NCBI RefSeq assembly: GCF_019966535.1
Contig: NZ_JAIMID010000026.1
Coordinates: 1-61,196, forward strand
Length of the DNA: 61,196 nt
Source of the DNA: Mesobacterium pallidum
GTDB taxonomy: Bacteria > Pseudomonadota > Alphaproteobacteria > Rhodobacterales > Rhodobacteraceae
Reading direction: 5' to 3'
Below, one piece after another: positions 1 to 8,018 of this stretch. The notes beneath the pieces were generated by a model. That model searched no databases and was not told the origin of the DNA. It saw nothing but the letters and a program-made list of their open reading frames with translations. Numbering within the stretch: the stretch's first letter is position 1; every line of letters begins with the position of its first letter. Made by a program: the position numbers and the translations under genes.

Positions 1-62
1 TCGACGACTTCGTCGATGACACAGATCTCGTCGCCCGCATCAAGGCCAAATCACCGCGGTAG
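1..62 (+). other. Possible C-terminal tail of a gene entering from the left
   Basis: Reading from base 3, the plus strand is open through 19 codons (DDFVDDTDLVARIKAKSPR) to a TAG at 60-62. The acidic-then-basic composition looks like a protein C-terminus, but the stretch is too short to assign and may be chance. It runs into the truncated MBL gene on the other strand, so a recombination junction near bases 60-80 is plausible. Confidence 0.2.
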
Positions 63-327
63 CAACCGGCCGGTTACAATGGTTCTGCAGTCCAGAGCAG
101 TGATCCATGTCCGGATGCGTCAGCAAGAATGCATCGATAAACAGACGTCCGTCGCTGTCACGGTCAAGCGCTTTGCGAAGCTGTGCTCCAACATCAGGCA
201 CATCCTCATCTTTGTCATCAGCAGAGGCACTAATATTTATGTCTACGAGAATATAACGGCCACTCTGTGTTTTGATTAGGCTCATGTCACCATTGGCGAC
301 TTTGAAATGCGAAGTTTCGACGCTCAT
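40..327 (-). pseudogene. N-terminal fragment of an MBL-fold (ComEC-like) hydrolase
   Basis: The first about 80 residues look like the start of a ComEC-like metallo-beta-lactamase-fold hydrolase. A short beta-rich N-terminus is followed by LLTHPDMDHCSGL, which matches the metal-binding HxxxDH element of such enzymes. After LQNH the protein runs into 11 unrelated residues and stops, so the other metal ligands and most of the fold are missing. The start at 327 has a good ribosome site, AAGGAG eight bases upstream. The family normally exceeds 250 residues, so I read this as a gene cut by a rearrangement near base 76. A short functional protein is unlikely. Confidence 0.55.
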
Positions 328-549
328 CAGTACTGCTCCTTAGCTTGGAAAACCTGAGTGACGCGCCTCCCACCGAATCGAACAAGTTTACGCTTTGTTC
401 TTAACATAGTTGATCGAGGATAGCCTTTCAACAACATGTTGTGTCCCGCAATAGGCATCGCCAAAATTCCATTAATGACTATGGTCTGCTTTAAAAACCT
501 GCGCCGCTGCGTTGATGGGATGCGCAGATGTCCACTTCGTTTCGCGCCA
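328..549. other. Intergenic region between VirB6 gene and MBL fragment
   Basis: This 222-base gap carries no convincing gene; minus-strand readings here are out-of-frame extensions of the VirB6 region. It should hold the promoter of the MBL fragment. A perfect 12-base palindrome, ACAACATGTTGT, lies at 431-442, about 105 bases upstream of the MBL start, and could be a regulator site. No clear terminator follows VirB6. Confidence 0.35.
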
Positions 550-1629
550 TCACCGCTTGCCAAGGCGTCCCAACCTTGAAAGCTGTGCCAGCATCCGGGC
601 TCCTGTGCCGGTCCCGTCGCCGGGAGCAGCAGCGGTTGGCCCTCCCGCAGTATTGGGTCGGCTTGGCAACGCTTGCACACCAAAGAATTGTCGCGCCCGC
701 AGAGCTGCGTATTCCGCGCCAGTCGCACCTCCGATGGCGTACCGGTTGTAGACTTGTTGGCTGCCTGCGAGTCCTCGGGCAAAGGCATAGCTTCCCCCGA
801 ATCCGGCCGAGAGTGCTGGCATCATGATGTTTCCAGAAATCGCCCGAACCAGGAATGGCGTTGCTATGATGAATCCCTTTGCCATCAGCACCATCATGAA
901 GAACGGAATGAGCGCACCGATGTTGGAGGCGCCTTCCGGGTCGCCCAGCTTAGCAAGAAGCGCACGCGAGACACCCGTGATGGTCGCGAACACGCCGGCA
1001 ACGACGATCGGGTATATCGCGAAGGAAATCAGTGCCGAAAGCCAGCGTGCAAAATAATCCTTGGTCACCTCGAACAGGGTCAAGAAGATCATCACTGGCG
1101 CAATGCCAATTAGCAGAGCGATCATGAGCCGGGACGCCACAACAATAAATGCCGCCAACCCGCCAAGAATCGAGAGCAGCAGAACCCCAAGTGTGTCAAG
1201 CAAGGCACCCGCCATCCAGTTCAGCTCAGATCCCGCAGCATTCAGATAATCCCCTAGCGCTGCAATCAGTTCGTCAAATTCCTCTGCAAAGGTACCGGAC
1301 GGACCAGGTGATCCGCCGCCGACAGAAGCCACAAGGGCGCCGGCAATGCTGTCAATTCCGTTCAGTATTGCTGAGGCAAGCGCATTGAACTGGACCCAGT
1401 TGGCCGCGAAGACCCCTATAAGTCCGACCTTCACGGCCAGCCAAAAGGCAGTTCGGCCGTCCATGGCGCGATACTGGTAGATCATGTTGATGAAGACCAG
1501 AATGACAACTAGTGTTGTTCCCAGAACCAGCAACGTGCCGACCGTTGCGGCGACCGCGCCGAATTGCGTCTCGGCAGCGGTATTGAGATAGCCTTCAGCG
1601 GTTTCCACGAAATAGGTGACGACACTCAT
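550..1629 (-). CDS. virB6: VirB6/TrbL-family type IV secretion inner-membrane protein
   Basis: This 359-residue polytopic protein is the VirB6/TrbL component that forms part of the inner-membrane channel of a type IV secretion system. Several hydrophobic segments are evident: about 25-50, 65-90, a cluster from 150 to 200, and 215-290 with a Gly/Ala-rich stretch. The loop SVGGGSPGPSGT between the early and later segments, and the hydrophilic Pro/Gly-rich tail, are usual for the family. The gene is the last T4SS gene of the minus-strand operon, seven bases after the exported-protein gene. Placing virB6 after virB11 differs from the Agrobacterium virB order but is seen in other conjugation loci. 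Confidence 0.85.
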   Translation of the reverse strand: MSVVTYFVETAEGYLNTAAETQFGAVAATVGTLLVLGTTLVVILVFINMIYQYRAMDGRTAFWLAVKVGLIGVFAANWVQFNALASAILNGIDSIAGALVASVGGGSPGPSGTFAEEFDELIAALGDYLNAAGSELNWMAGALLDTLGVLLLSILGGLAAFIVVASRLMIALLIGIAPVMIFLTLFEVTKDYFARWLSALISFAIYPIVVAGVFATITGVSRALLAKLGDPEGASNIGALIPFFMMVLMAKGFIIATPFLVRAISGNIMMPALSAGFGGSYAFARGLAGSQQVYNRYAIGGATGAEYAALRARQFFGVQALPSRPNTAGGPTAAAPGDGTGTGARMLAQLSRLGRLGKR

Positions 1630-1635
1630 GGAGAC

Positions 1636-2040
1636 CTACCAGTTTCCGGTGGCTTCGCAGATAGGCATGGCTTCGCGTCGAAGCTCATTTGCTTGGCGTC
1701 GGTATGCGGAAGTCGCTTCCACGATGTCCCAGTATTCAGATGCGGCGAAATGCTCGATGTATACGCGTTCGGCTGCTGCCCAAGATGGATACCGCGTGGG
1801 ACAGTCGCAGTTTTGCGATTCTACGACGCGCTCCATGCTTTGAGCCCGATATATCTGTTGGATTAAAAGGCGCTTATAGGATTCGCGCACATTGATGTTC
1901 TGCATCCACTTCGGCTCAGGTGGCTGGTCTGGGCAAACATTTGGGTGGTTGTCGAGCGTCGGGATCAGGTTCCGCTCGGCTACGCCAGCAGTTGTGCCAA
2001 AGATCAAGAGCAGGCCAGCGACTGCGATAGCCCGTGTCAT
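1636..2040 (-). CDS. Exported hypothetical protein of the T4SS operon
   Basis: I do not recognise a family. The 134-residue product has a signal peptide (about residues 1-21, ending near TAGVAE), so it should be periplasmic. The mature part is helical and Trp/Tyr-rich with four cysteines (NVCPDQ, NCDCP, PICEA), which may form disulfides. It sits between the DUF4177 gene, which it overlaps by four bases, and virB6, seven bases downstream, so it is cotranscribed with the secretion genes. The position suggests an accessory periplasmic role in T4SS assembly, perhaps like the exported TraH/VirB5-neighbour proteins, but this is only context. Confidence 0.6.
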   Translation of the reverse strand: MTRAIAVAGLLLIFGTTAGVAERNLIPTLDNHPNVCPDQPPEPKWMQNINVRESYKRLLIQQIYRAQSMERVVESQNCDCPTRYPSWAAAERVYIEHFAASEYWDIVEATSAYRRQANELRREAMPICEATGNW

Positions 2041-2225
2041 TCCGATGCCGCCTTCATTGTACCAGTCTCACGCTTCAAGAAAGTGGTGTAGCCGTAGTCG
2101 CCGGCTTCGGCGGTGATAACCTCCCACCCTTCCGCGCCGCGCTCATTCAAAGCACGTCGCACCTCGTCGTAGTCCTTTTGCTTCTTCACCGGAAAGGACA
2201 GGATATCGTATTCAAAGGTTTTCAT
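2037..2225 (-). CDS. DUF4177-type small protein
   Basis: This 62-residue soluble protein shows the DUF4177 pattern: a start like KTFEYDIL, a helix containing LNERGAEGWEV and a final strand with FLKRE. The family's role is unknown. It overlaps virB11 upstream and the exported-protein gene downstream by four bases each, so it is translationally coupled within the T4SS operon. No signal peptide or membrane segment is visible, so it should be cytoplasmic. Confidence 0.65.
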   Translation of the reverse strand: MKTFEYDILSFPVKKQKDYDEVRRALNERGAEGWEVITAEAGDYGYTTFLKRETGTMKAASE

Positions 2226-3208
2226 TGGGAAGCTCCGATCTCATTGGTGCCGGGGAGGTAGAATTCGGTGATGCCGCGTTTGCCATCATGGCGACCGGCC
2301 TGGATGATTACGTCGATGGAGTTCTCGATGTACTGGATCATGTCGGCATAGGTCATCGGGATCTCGGTCTTGAGTGCGGCGATGGCCAGACGCTGCACGG
2401 CAAGTTGCGGGGTTTCTGCGTGCAGCGTGGTCATTGAGCCGCCATGGCCAGTGTTGATCGCCTCGAGGAAGGTCATGGCTTCCTTGCCGCGCACCTCGCC
2501 CAGGATGATCCGGTCGGGGCGCATGCGCAACGTTGCGGTGAGCAGCACATCGGCGGTCTGGAACTCCGCATCGCGATTGGCGATGAGGGTCACGGCATTG
2601 GGCTGGGTCGGCAGAAGCTCGGCGGCTTCCTCGATGGTGACGATGCGTTCCTCGGATGGCACGTGCGAGAGGATCTTGCGTGCAGCCACGGTCTTGCCGG
2701 TGGAGGTGCCGCCAGAGACGATCATGTTAAGCTTGTTGTCGACGCAAAAGGCCAGCGCATCGTCGATCACGCCCGCGGCCACCACTTCGCGCAGTTCGTG
2801 GGTTTTCTCGAGGCGGAGTTCTTCAAGCTTGCGTTCCTTGCCAAAAAGGAAATCAAGCGCAATCCCGTCAAGCGGCAGGCTTGAGAAGAACCGAAGGCTG
2901 ATCGACATGGCCGAGAGCACGGCAGGCGGGGTGATGACCTGTGCGCGGATCGGGCGCCCCTTGTAGGTGATCGAGACCGAGACGATCGGGCGGTCCTTGC
3001 TCATCGTTGTGTTGGCGGAAGAGGCGATCTGGTTGCCGAGGTCCTTCACTTCTGTTGCGGTCAACGCCTGGTCCAGCCTCCGCATGAAGTGATCGCCCTG
3101 GAATTCGCCCCAGCAGGTGCCATCAGGGTTGATGCAGATCTCGATGACATCGTCGCGAGCGGCGGCGTCGATCCGGTCGAGCGAGGTTTCGAGATAGCTC
3201 AGCGACAT
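2222..3208 (-). CDS. virB11: VirB11 hexameric secretion ATPase
   Basis: VirB11 is the cytoplasmic traffic ATPase of the GspE/VirB11 family, which powers pilus assembly and substrate transfer with VirB4. The P-loop GGTSTGKT lies near residue 170, followed by the Asp box region TIEEAAELL, the Walker B-like ILGEVRGKEAMTFL and the His box GHGGSMTTLHA. I place the start at the ATG at 3208 (MSLSYLETSL), giving 328 residues, the usual length. An in-frame ATG 63 bases further upstream lies inside virB10 and would add an Arg/Ser-rich stretch foreign to the family. It follows virB10 with a gap of four bases. Confidence 0.93.
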   Translation of the reverse strand: MSLSYLETSLDRIDAAARDDVIEICINPDGTCWGEFQGDHFMRRLDQALTATEVKDLGNQIASSANTTMSKDRPIVSVSITYKGRPIRAQVITPPAVLSAMSISLRFFSSLPLDGIALDFLFGKERKLEELRLEKTHELREVVAAGVIDDALAFCVDNKLNMIVSGGTSTGKTVAARKILSHVPSEERIVTIEEAAELLPTQPNAVTLIANRDAEFQTADVLLTATLRMRPDRIILGEVRGKEAMTFLEAINTGHGGSMTTLHAETPQLAVQRLAIAALKTEIPMTYADMIQYIENSIDVIIQAGRHDGKRGITEFYLPGTNEIGASQ

Positions 3209-3212
3209 GGGC

Positions 3213-4592
3213 TCAGAATATCTCCAGATCGCGGTCGACCATGACCGTGACGCGGGCGCCCTGGTCGACATAGATGACGGGGCCGATGGAGAGGTAATCG
3301 CCTATGACGCTGTCCGTGGCATCTGCCAGATCATCGCCAACGTCTTCGAGAGCGTCGGCGGCAGTCTCATCCTGGACTTCGGAGGCGGCAGCACTGGGTG
3401 CTGCTGAGATCAGCGAGATCAGGGCGGCCGACCCGAAACGCTCGGCGAAGCGTGTGTCCACGAAACCGGTGACGCCAGAACGGCCCAGTTCATCACCTCC
3501 GAAGGAGCTGATCTGGACGGTCTGGCCCGCGGGCAGGATGATCCGGTCCCAGGCGATGGTGACCCGGCGCTGCGCGATATCGACGCCAGCGCGGTAGCGC
3601 CCGATGAGACGGGATCCGCGGGGGATCAAGAGGCGCGCGCCATCGACGCTGTAGACATCCTCGGACACCACGGCACGGGTCTGGCCGGGCAGGGAGCTGT
3701 CAAGGGCAGTTTCCATGACGGCCTGGATCATGGTGCCCTGTAGAATCGTGTTGGAGGGATTGGCGATCACCTCGGCCTGCGTCACGGTAGAGGGCAGCGC
3801 CCCGTTCAGCACGAAATCCGTCACCTCGCCAAAAGTGCGTTCGGTCAGAGCTGTTTCATTCGCTCCGGAGGCACCGCCAAAAGCGATGGTCGGCGAGGCG
3901 ATGCGCCGCTCCTGGAAGGCGCGTTCCTCCGCGGCGCGGCGTTCAAGTTCCGCGAGCCGTCTTGCTTCTTCCTCGCGCCGGAGCCGCTCTTCTTCCCGCG
4001 CGCGTAACTCGTCCTCGGTGGGCCCGATGGGTGCCGGAAGGGGCCGGTTGGCCTCAAGCTGCGCGAGCTCAAGGTCCATGCGGAGTTGCTCCAGTTCGCG
4101 GTCGCGCGCCGTGAGCTCATCGCGAAACTGCTGTTGCGCGGTTTCCGACGCGGCTTGCAGGGCCGCGATCTGCGCGGTCAGCGCGTCAATCGCATCTGCG
4201 GCAGCGGTGTCTTCCTCGACAACTGGTTCAGGGGCGTTGCGCAACTCCTCGATCTGGGCCTGCGGCGCGGTGATCTGCGCCAGAAGCTCCGCGTTGGGCT
4301 CGACTGGATCCGGTCCGACAAACACAACCTCGGGCTCGGGCGGGGGCAAGGTCTCGATGGCGCCAAAGCCGTCCCCCTCGTTTTGGAAGACATCCGGGGT
4401 GGCCGTCGGCAAGGCTTCCTCTTCGTCGGGCTGTGAGAGAAGATAAAGCAGGGCACCACCCGCGCCGATGACGAGGACCACGATCAGCGCGAGAAGGGGC
4501 GACCGGCGCTGCGCCGCCGTGGGGGCGCGGGCACTGCCTTTCTCAAGGGCGGCGAGGCGTTTTTCCAGCTCGGTGTTCTCGGTATCGCTCAT
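3213..4592 (-). CDS. virB10: VirB10/TrbI type IV secretion core-complex protein
   Basis: VirB10 spans the envelope and links the inner-membrane ATPases to the outer-membrane pore. The 459-residue product has a short cytoplasmic N-terminus (MSDTENTELEKRLAAL), one membrane anchor (about 33-51) and a Pro/Glu-rich periplasmic linker. A long Glu/Arg/Gln coiled coil (about 95-210) follows, then the C-terminal TrbI beta-barrel domain with IPRGSRLIGRYRAGV. The start chosen is the ATG at 4592, which overlaps the virB9 stop by four bases. An upstream in-frame start would add Arg-rich residues that belong to the virB9 frame. The linker is rich in charged repeats such as REEERLRREEEARRL. Confidence 0.93.
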   Translation of the reverse strand: MSDTENTELEKRLAALEKGSARAPTAAQRRSPLLALIVVLVIGAGGALLYLLSQPDEEEALPTATPDVFQNEGDGFGAIETLPPPEPEVVFVGPDPVEPNAELLAQITAPQAQIEELRNAPEPVVEEDTAAADAIDALTAQIAALQAASETAQQQFRDELTARDRELEQLRMDLELAQLEANRPLPAPIGPTEDELRAREEERLRREEEARRLAELERRAAEERAFQERRIASPTIAFGGASGANETALTERTFGEVTDFVLNGALPSTVTQAEVIANPSNTILQGTMIQAVMETALDSSLPGQTRAVVSEDVYSVDGARLLIPRGSRLIGRYRAGVDIAQRRVTIAWDRIILPAGQTVQISSFGGDELGRSGVTGFVDTRFAERFGSAALISLISAAPSAAASEVQDETAADALEDVGDDLADATDSVIGDYLSIGPVIYVDQGARVTVMVDRDLEIF

Positions 4593-5284
4593 GAGGCGGC
4601 CTCCGCGGGCGGGATCGCCTCGATGCAGACCACCTCTTCGCCAAGTCGCAGGACCCATTGGCGGTTTACGCCGCTGACGCGGATCACACCGTCCTCAGGG
4701 GTTTGCGTGTTGACCGTGCGTTCACGGCCGCCCGCGTAGCGGAAGATCGCTGGCACAGGTGCGTTTCTTGGAAAGGCGAAATACGTGAACGTCCCGTCAT
4801 CCCAGATGCGGGTTGGCGTGAACTCGGTCCGCGCGCTGGCGCCGTAATTGTAGTTCGGCGCTTGGGCGGCGATGGCCCGGATCGGGCGCGCAGCGTCGTC
4901 AGGGTAGCGGAACTGCACAACGTAGAAGGTCGGGCTGCGGACCTCCTCGACGTTGAAATAGTAGCTTCGCCTGTTCGTGTAGACCGTCACATTGGTATGG
5001 ACACCGCGCGCGACGGGCTTGATTGCAAAGGCCTGACCACCGGGGACGCCATCGATCTCGAAGCCTTCCGTGTCGCCCGCGATGATCGAGCGGATGCTTT
5101 CGCCGATCCCGAACTCGATGGTGGTCACATGGGTGAGCGACACGCTGAGACGGTAGACCTGACCCTCCTGGTAGGTGGCCAAGCGCACCCGGCTGTCGTT
5201 GGGACCGCCACGCGGGATGGCTTCGGCAGAGGCGAGGCCGGGCAACAGGGCCATGACAAAAATAAGCGATCTTATAAACAACAA
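4589..5284 (-). CDS. virB9: VirB9/TrbG type IV secretion outer core protein
   Basis: VirB9 is a periplasmic protein that builds the outer-membrane core with VirB7 and VirB10. A signal peptide ends near GLASAEA (residues 1-20). The N-terminal beta domain (TYQEGQVYRLSVSLTHVTTIEF) and the C-terminal CagX-type domain (TRIWDDGTFTYFAFP, then GVNRQWVLRLGEEVVCIE) are clear. The length of 231 residues is normal. The gene follows virB8 after two bases and overlaps virB10. Confidence 0.92.
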   Translation of the reverse strand: MLFIRSLIFVMALLPGLASAEAIPRGGPNDSRVRLATYQEGQVYRLSVSLTHVTTIEFGIGESIRSIIAGDTEGFEIDGVPGGQAFAIKPVARGVHTNVTVYTNRRSYYFNVEEVRSPTFYVVQFRYPDDAARPIRAIAAQAPNYNYGASARTEFTPTRIWDDGTFTYFAFPRNAPVPAIFRYAGGRERTVNTQTPEDGVIRVSGVNRQWVLRLGEEVVCIEAIPPAEAAS

Positions 5285-5286
5285 CG

Positions 5287-5943
5287 TCAGTTCTCCAATC
5301 TGTCGGAGCGGATGGAATATTCGAGGACGGTGAAGCCGAATGGATTGGTCCAGACCTCGTCGATGGAGCGGCGGGTCTCCGGGCGGAACTCGAAGAGAAG
5401 CGTCGCAGTGAAGAGGCCGGTTTGGGTGCCGTTGATGGAGGTCAGACGCTTGCGCAGGCGCACCGTGGCGCGGTTGGTGCCGATCCGGTTGATGCTGAGG
5501 ATTTCCACGTCGAGTCGGGCATTGGGGCCATAGACGGTCGGCGGATAGTTTTCATTTGCGCTGTTCCAGATCTGGCGCAGCCCGCTCTCGGCAGCCCCGT
5601 CAGAGCGGCGCAGGACGCTGCGGATGCGCAGGTCGTTGTCGAGCTGGTTATAGACCTCGCGGTCGGTCACATAGCGGAACACTTCCGCCTCGATGATCGC
5701 CTGGTTGGCGGTCACCGAGGAAGCGCCCACCGAGGCTTCGGGGAGTGCAAAGCCGGTGGCGGGATCATAGGGGACAACGACGGGGGGCGGATCGACATCG
5801 AGGATCGAGACAGCTGCCGCGCTCAGACAGCCGATGATGCCGAAGACAAGGCCTATCAGGCCAAGACGCTGCCAGAGCCGTTCACGGCGCAGGGCACCGT
5901 AGACCAGCTCTTCCTCGATGATTTCTTGTTCAGTCGCCACCAT
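5287..5943 (-). CDS. virB8: VirB8 type IV secretion inner-membrane assembly factor
   Basis: This bitopic protein has a cytoplasmic N-terminus of about 30 residues, one membrane helix (LGLIGLVFGIIGCLSAAAVS) and a periplasmic NTF2-like domain. That domain ends with the family motif EVWTNPFGFTVLEYSIRSD. VirB8 nucleates assembly of the core complex. The length of 218 residues is normal. It is separated from virB5 by 111 bases that hold a long inverted repeat, the largest gap within this operon, so an internal promoter or RNA-processing site is possible there. Confidence 0.9.
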   Translation of the reverse strand: MVATEQEIIEEELVYGALRRERLWQRLGLIGLVFGIIGCLSAAAVSILDVDPPPVVVPYDPATGFALPEASVGASSVTANQAIIEAEVFRYVTDREVYNQLDNDLRIRSVLRRSDGAAESGLRQIWNSANENYPPTVYGPNARLDVEILSINRIGTNRATVRLRKRLTSINGTQTGLFTATLLFEFRPETRRSIDEVWTNPFGFTVLEYSIRSDRLEN

Positions 5944-5959
5944 TCATGCCCCCGCTCGG

Positions 5960-6052
5960 CGTTTCGAAATGAGTTGAAGCGGTTCTTCGCTGCCTCTCGC
6001 TGCGCTCGAACGCGAAAACCGATATTTGTTTTTGGGGATCAATTTCGAAACG
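5960..6052. repeat. 93-base element bounded by an 11-base inverted repeat
   Basis: CGTTTCGAAAT at 5960-5970 is answered by ATTTCGAAACG at 6042-6052. Each arm contains the palindrome TTTCGAAA. The 71 bases between hold weaker self-complementary runs (TTCGC and GCGAA). It fills almost all of the only sizeable gap inside the T4SS operon (virB8 to virB5). It could be a small non-autonomous palindromic element or an mRNA-processing hairpin. Confidence 0.5.
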
Positions 6053-6054
6053 TC

Positions 6055-6867
6055 TTAGTCTGCCCGGAGGTCCGGCAAGGTGAAATCCATGAAGCGCTGC
6101 TCTTCCGCGATGGTGGCGGCATCGATCACGCCGCCGGTGCCGTCGCCCACGGTCTGCACCGCTTCGAGTTGCCACATGGCGACCAGCGCAATGGCGAGCT
6201 CCGCGGTCACGCGCGTGTTGAGATCGATGCTTTCCTTGAGTTCGTCCATGTCGTCGATGAGCCCGACAAGGCGGTCTACCCGCTCGAGCGATTGGCCGGC
6301 GTCCTCATAGCTGTTCTGGGCCGCCGCCGAGACGAGCGCACCGGTGGTGGCCTGCGTCGCCACGCGGTTGGCGCCGGGATTGCCGCTCGCGGCCATTTCC
6401 GAGAGGGTGTCCTCGTCAAAGCCGAGGTCGGCCAGCACCCGGTCCATCTGGGTTTCGATCTCGCCCGCGCCTGAACCGGACAGGCCGGAGAAATCCCCAG
6501 TCTTGATCGCCTCAATCGTGGCGAGGATGTCCCCGAACTCCTGGTCGAGTAGGCCATTGAGTTCGTCTTCCATCTCGGTGCGGATGATTTCTGGAAGCTC
6601 GGCAAGGCGGGTGAGGGCCTCGTAGGTGCGCTGCAGCTCGGCAAGTTGATCCGTGAGTGTGGCAAGCTGTTCGCGGAGCTGCGTCAGCTGCTCGTTTTGC
6701 AGAATCTCGTCCTCGATCATCTGCCGGAGCTGCTGGATGTTTTGCGCGATGTTCTGGGTATCGACGACGGGCACGCCTTGTGCTGCGACAGGGGGTAGGG
6801 CGCTGAACTGCAAGCCAATGCCAAGCGTTGTGACCAAAGCTGTCCTCAAGAGCAGATGTCCCATCAT
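6055..6867 (-). CDS. virB5: VirB5-type pilus-tip/periplasmic T4SS protein
   Basis: VirB5 proteins are exported, mostly alpha-helical minor pilins. This 270-residue product has a signal peptide ending near PPVAAQG. A long coiled coil follows (about 35-100, with repeated LTQLREQLATLTDQLAELQ) and then further helices to a conserved-looking tail, IDLNTRVTAELAIALVAM and FMDFTLPDL. It overlaps the upstream transglycosylase gene by four bases. The tail and the QGVP start recur in that neighbour, described under findings. Assignment rests on length, helical character and operon position, since VirB5 proteins diverge strongly. Confidence 0.75.
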   Translation of the reverse strand: MMGHLLLRTALVTTLGIGLQFSALPPVAAQGVPVVDTQNIAQNIQQLRQMIEDEILQNEQLTQLREQLATLTDQLAELQRTYEALTRLAELPEIIRTEMEDELNGLLDQEFGDILATIEAIKTGDFSGLSGSGAGEIETQMDRVLADLGFDEDTLSEMAASGNPGANRVATQATTGALVSAAAQNSYEDAGQSLERVDRLVGLIDDMDELKESIDLNTRVTAELAIALVAMWQLEAVQTVGDGTGGVIDAATIAEEQRFMDFTLPDLRAD

Positions 6868-8018
6868 TCAATCTCCCTGATCGTAAAGTCCATGAACGCG
6901 CCCTCTGCCATGCGGGCGCTGGCCTGGGCCAGCTCCTCGGCAGAGAGGACTCGGGTGCGTGCAGCCTGAAGCCGGATGCGTGCAGCGACGAGGCGCACGA
7001 GTTCGGCGCGGGCATAGGTGTTGAGCGCGACGCTCTCCTGCACGTCCTCGGTTTCGGAAATCCGCTCGACGATGTCCGCAATACGCAAGGCGGCCTGCCT
7101 AATCGCCGCTGGGGAATTGTTGCCATAGAAGGCCGCGCCATGACCCGTGAGCGAGAGGTTGGCATTGGCCAGAAGCGCGGGGTCGATCGTGCCAAGCGCT
7201 TCGATCCCGCCGATACGGGTCAAATAGAGGTTATAGCGTTCGGGGATCACCTGGACGTAGTGCTGGGTCTCGCGGAAGGGCGGCACGCCGCCATACTCGA
7301 AAACCCGGCCGGGTCCGGCGTTATAGGCCGCGAGCGCGTTGATGATATTGCCATCGAATGTGTTGAGCTGGGTCGCGAGATAGCGCGCGCCGCCATGTAC
7401 CTGCAGGTAAGGGCTGTCATAGTATTCCGGGTTGATGCCCAGATCGCTGGCGGTGCCCGGCATGATCTGGGTGAGACCATAGGCGCCGACGGGAGACCGT
7501 GCACCGATCGTAAACCGGCTTTCCTGCCAGATCAGCGCTTGCAGCAGCGCGCGCCATTGGACGGGGGAGAGCCCTGCGCGGCCAACACCCGCAAAGCCGC
7601 TGGTTTCCTGGGCGACGCGGATGATGAGCTGCTCGATGTTCTCGGCGGCGTCGCCGAACATCTGCGCACCGCCGGGATTGGGGTCGATCTCGCCCGTGCC
7701 ATAGACGGCTTCCACGGCGCGGTCGGGATCGCCGCTGCCGCTTTCCAGCCCCGAGACCATAGCCGGCAAGCCCTGACCGCCGAAGCTGGTCTGGGCATCG
7801 AGGATGCGTTGCAGGGTTTCCAGCTGCTCCCGTTCGATCTCGGCGATGAGTTCGCGCACGGAAAGCTTGTCGGCCTGGATCGCGAGGTCTGCCTCGCGAT
7901 CGCCAGTCTCGACGATATCACGCGCGGTCAGCCCACTGTCATTGGTCGGCACGCCCTGAGACAAGGCGAGACCTGGCAGCAGGCAAAGCGCTAGGATATG
8001 AGGCAGGCTAGACTTCAA
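6864..8018 (-). CDS. Lytic transglycosylase (SLT) with VirB5-like flanks
   Basis: A soluble-lytic-transglycosylase domain (about residues 140-280) cuts peptidoglycan to let the secretion apparatus through. The catalytic Glu is in LIWQESRF, followed by GAYGLTQIMPGTA and NALAAYNAGPG. I place the start at a TTG at 8018. GGAGG lies six bases upstream, and it leaves a normal signal peptide (LKSSLPHILALCLLPGLALSQ); an ATG 66 bases upstream lies within the lipoprotein gene. At about 384 residues it is far longer than VirB1. Its N-terminus (QGVPTND plus helices) and C-terminus (VALNTYARAELVRLVAA, FMDFTIRE) resemble the adjacent VirB5. Confidence 0.8.
   Translation of the reverse strand: MKSSLPHILALCLLPGLALSQGVPTNDSGLTARDIVETGDREADLAIQADKLSVRELIAEIEREQLETLQRILDAQTSFGGQGLPAMVSGLESGSGDPDRAVEAVYGTGEIDPNPGGAQMFGDAAENIEQLIIRVAQETSGFAGVGRAGLSPVQWRALLQALIWQESRFTIGARSPVGAYGLTQIMPGTASDLGINPEYYDSPYLQVHGGARYLATQLNTFDGNIINALAAYNAGPGRVFEYGGVPPFRETQHYVQVIPERYNLYLTRIGGIEALGTIDPALLANANLSLTGHGAAFYGNNSPAAIRQAALRIADIVERISETEDVQESVALNTYARAELVRLVAARIRLQAARTRVLSAEELAQASARMAEGAFMDFTIREIE

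Noticed and set aside
327..788. Minus-strand frame of 153 codons
   Set aside because: It runs out of frame through the end of virB6 and the gap; Arg/Pro-rich composition and no ribosome site.
673..1113. Plus-strand frame of 146 codons across virB6
   Set aside because: Antisense shadow of virB6, with no ribosome site or family character.
3715..4446. Plus-strand Ser/Arg-rich frame opposite virB10
   Set aside because: Low-complexity shadow of the Glu/Ala-rich coiled-coil coding region.
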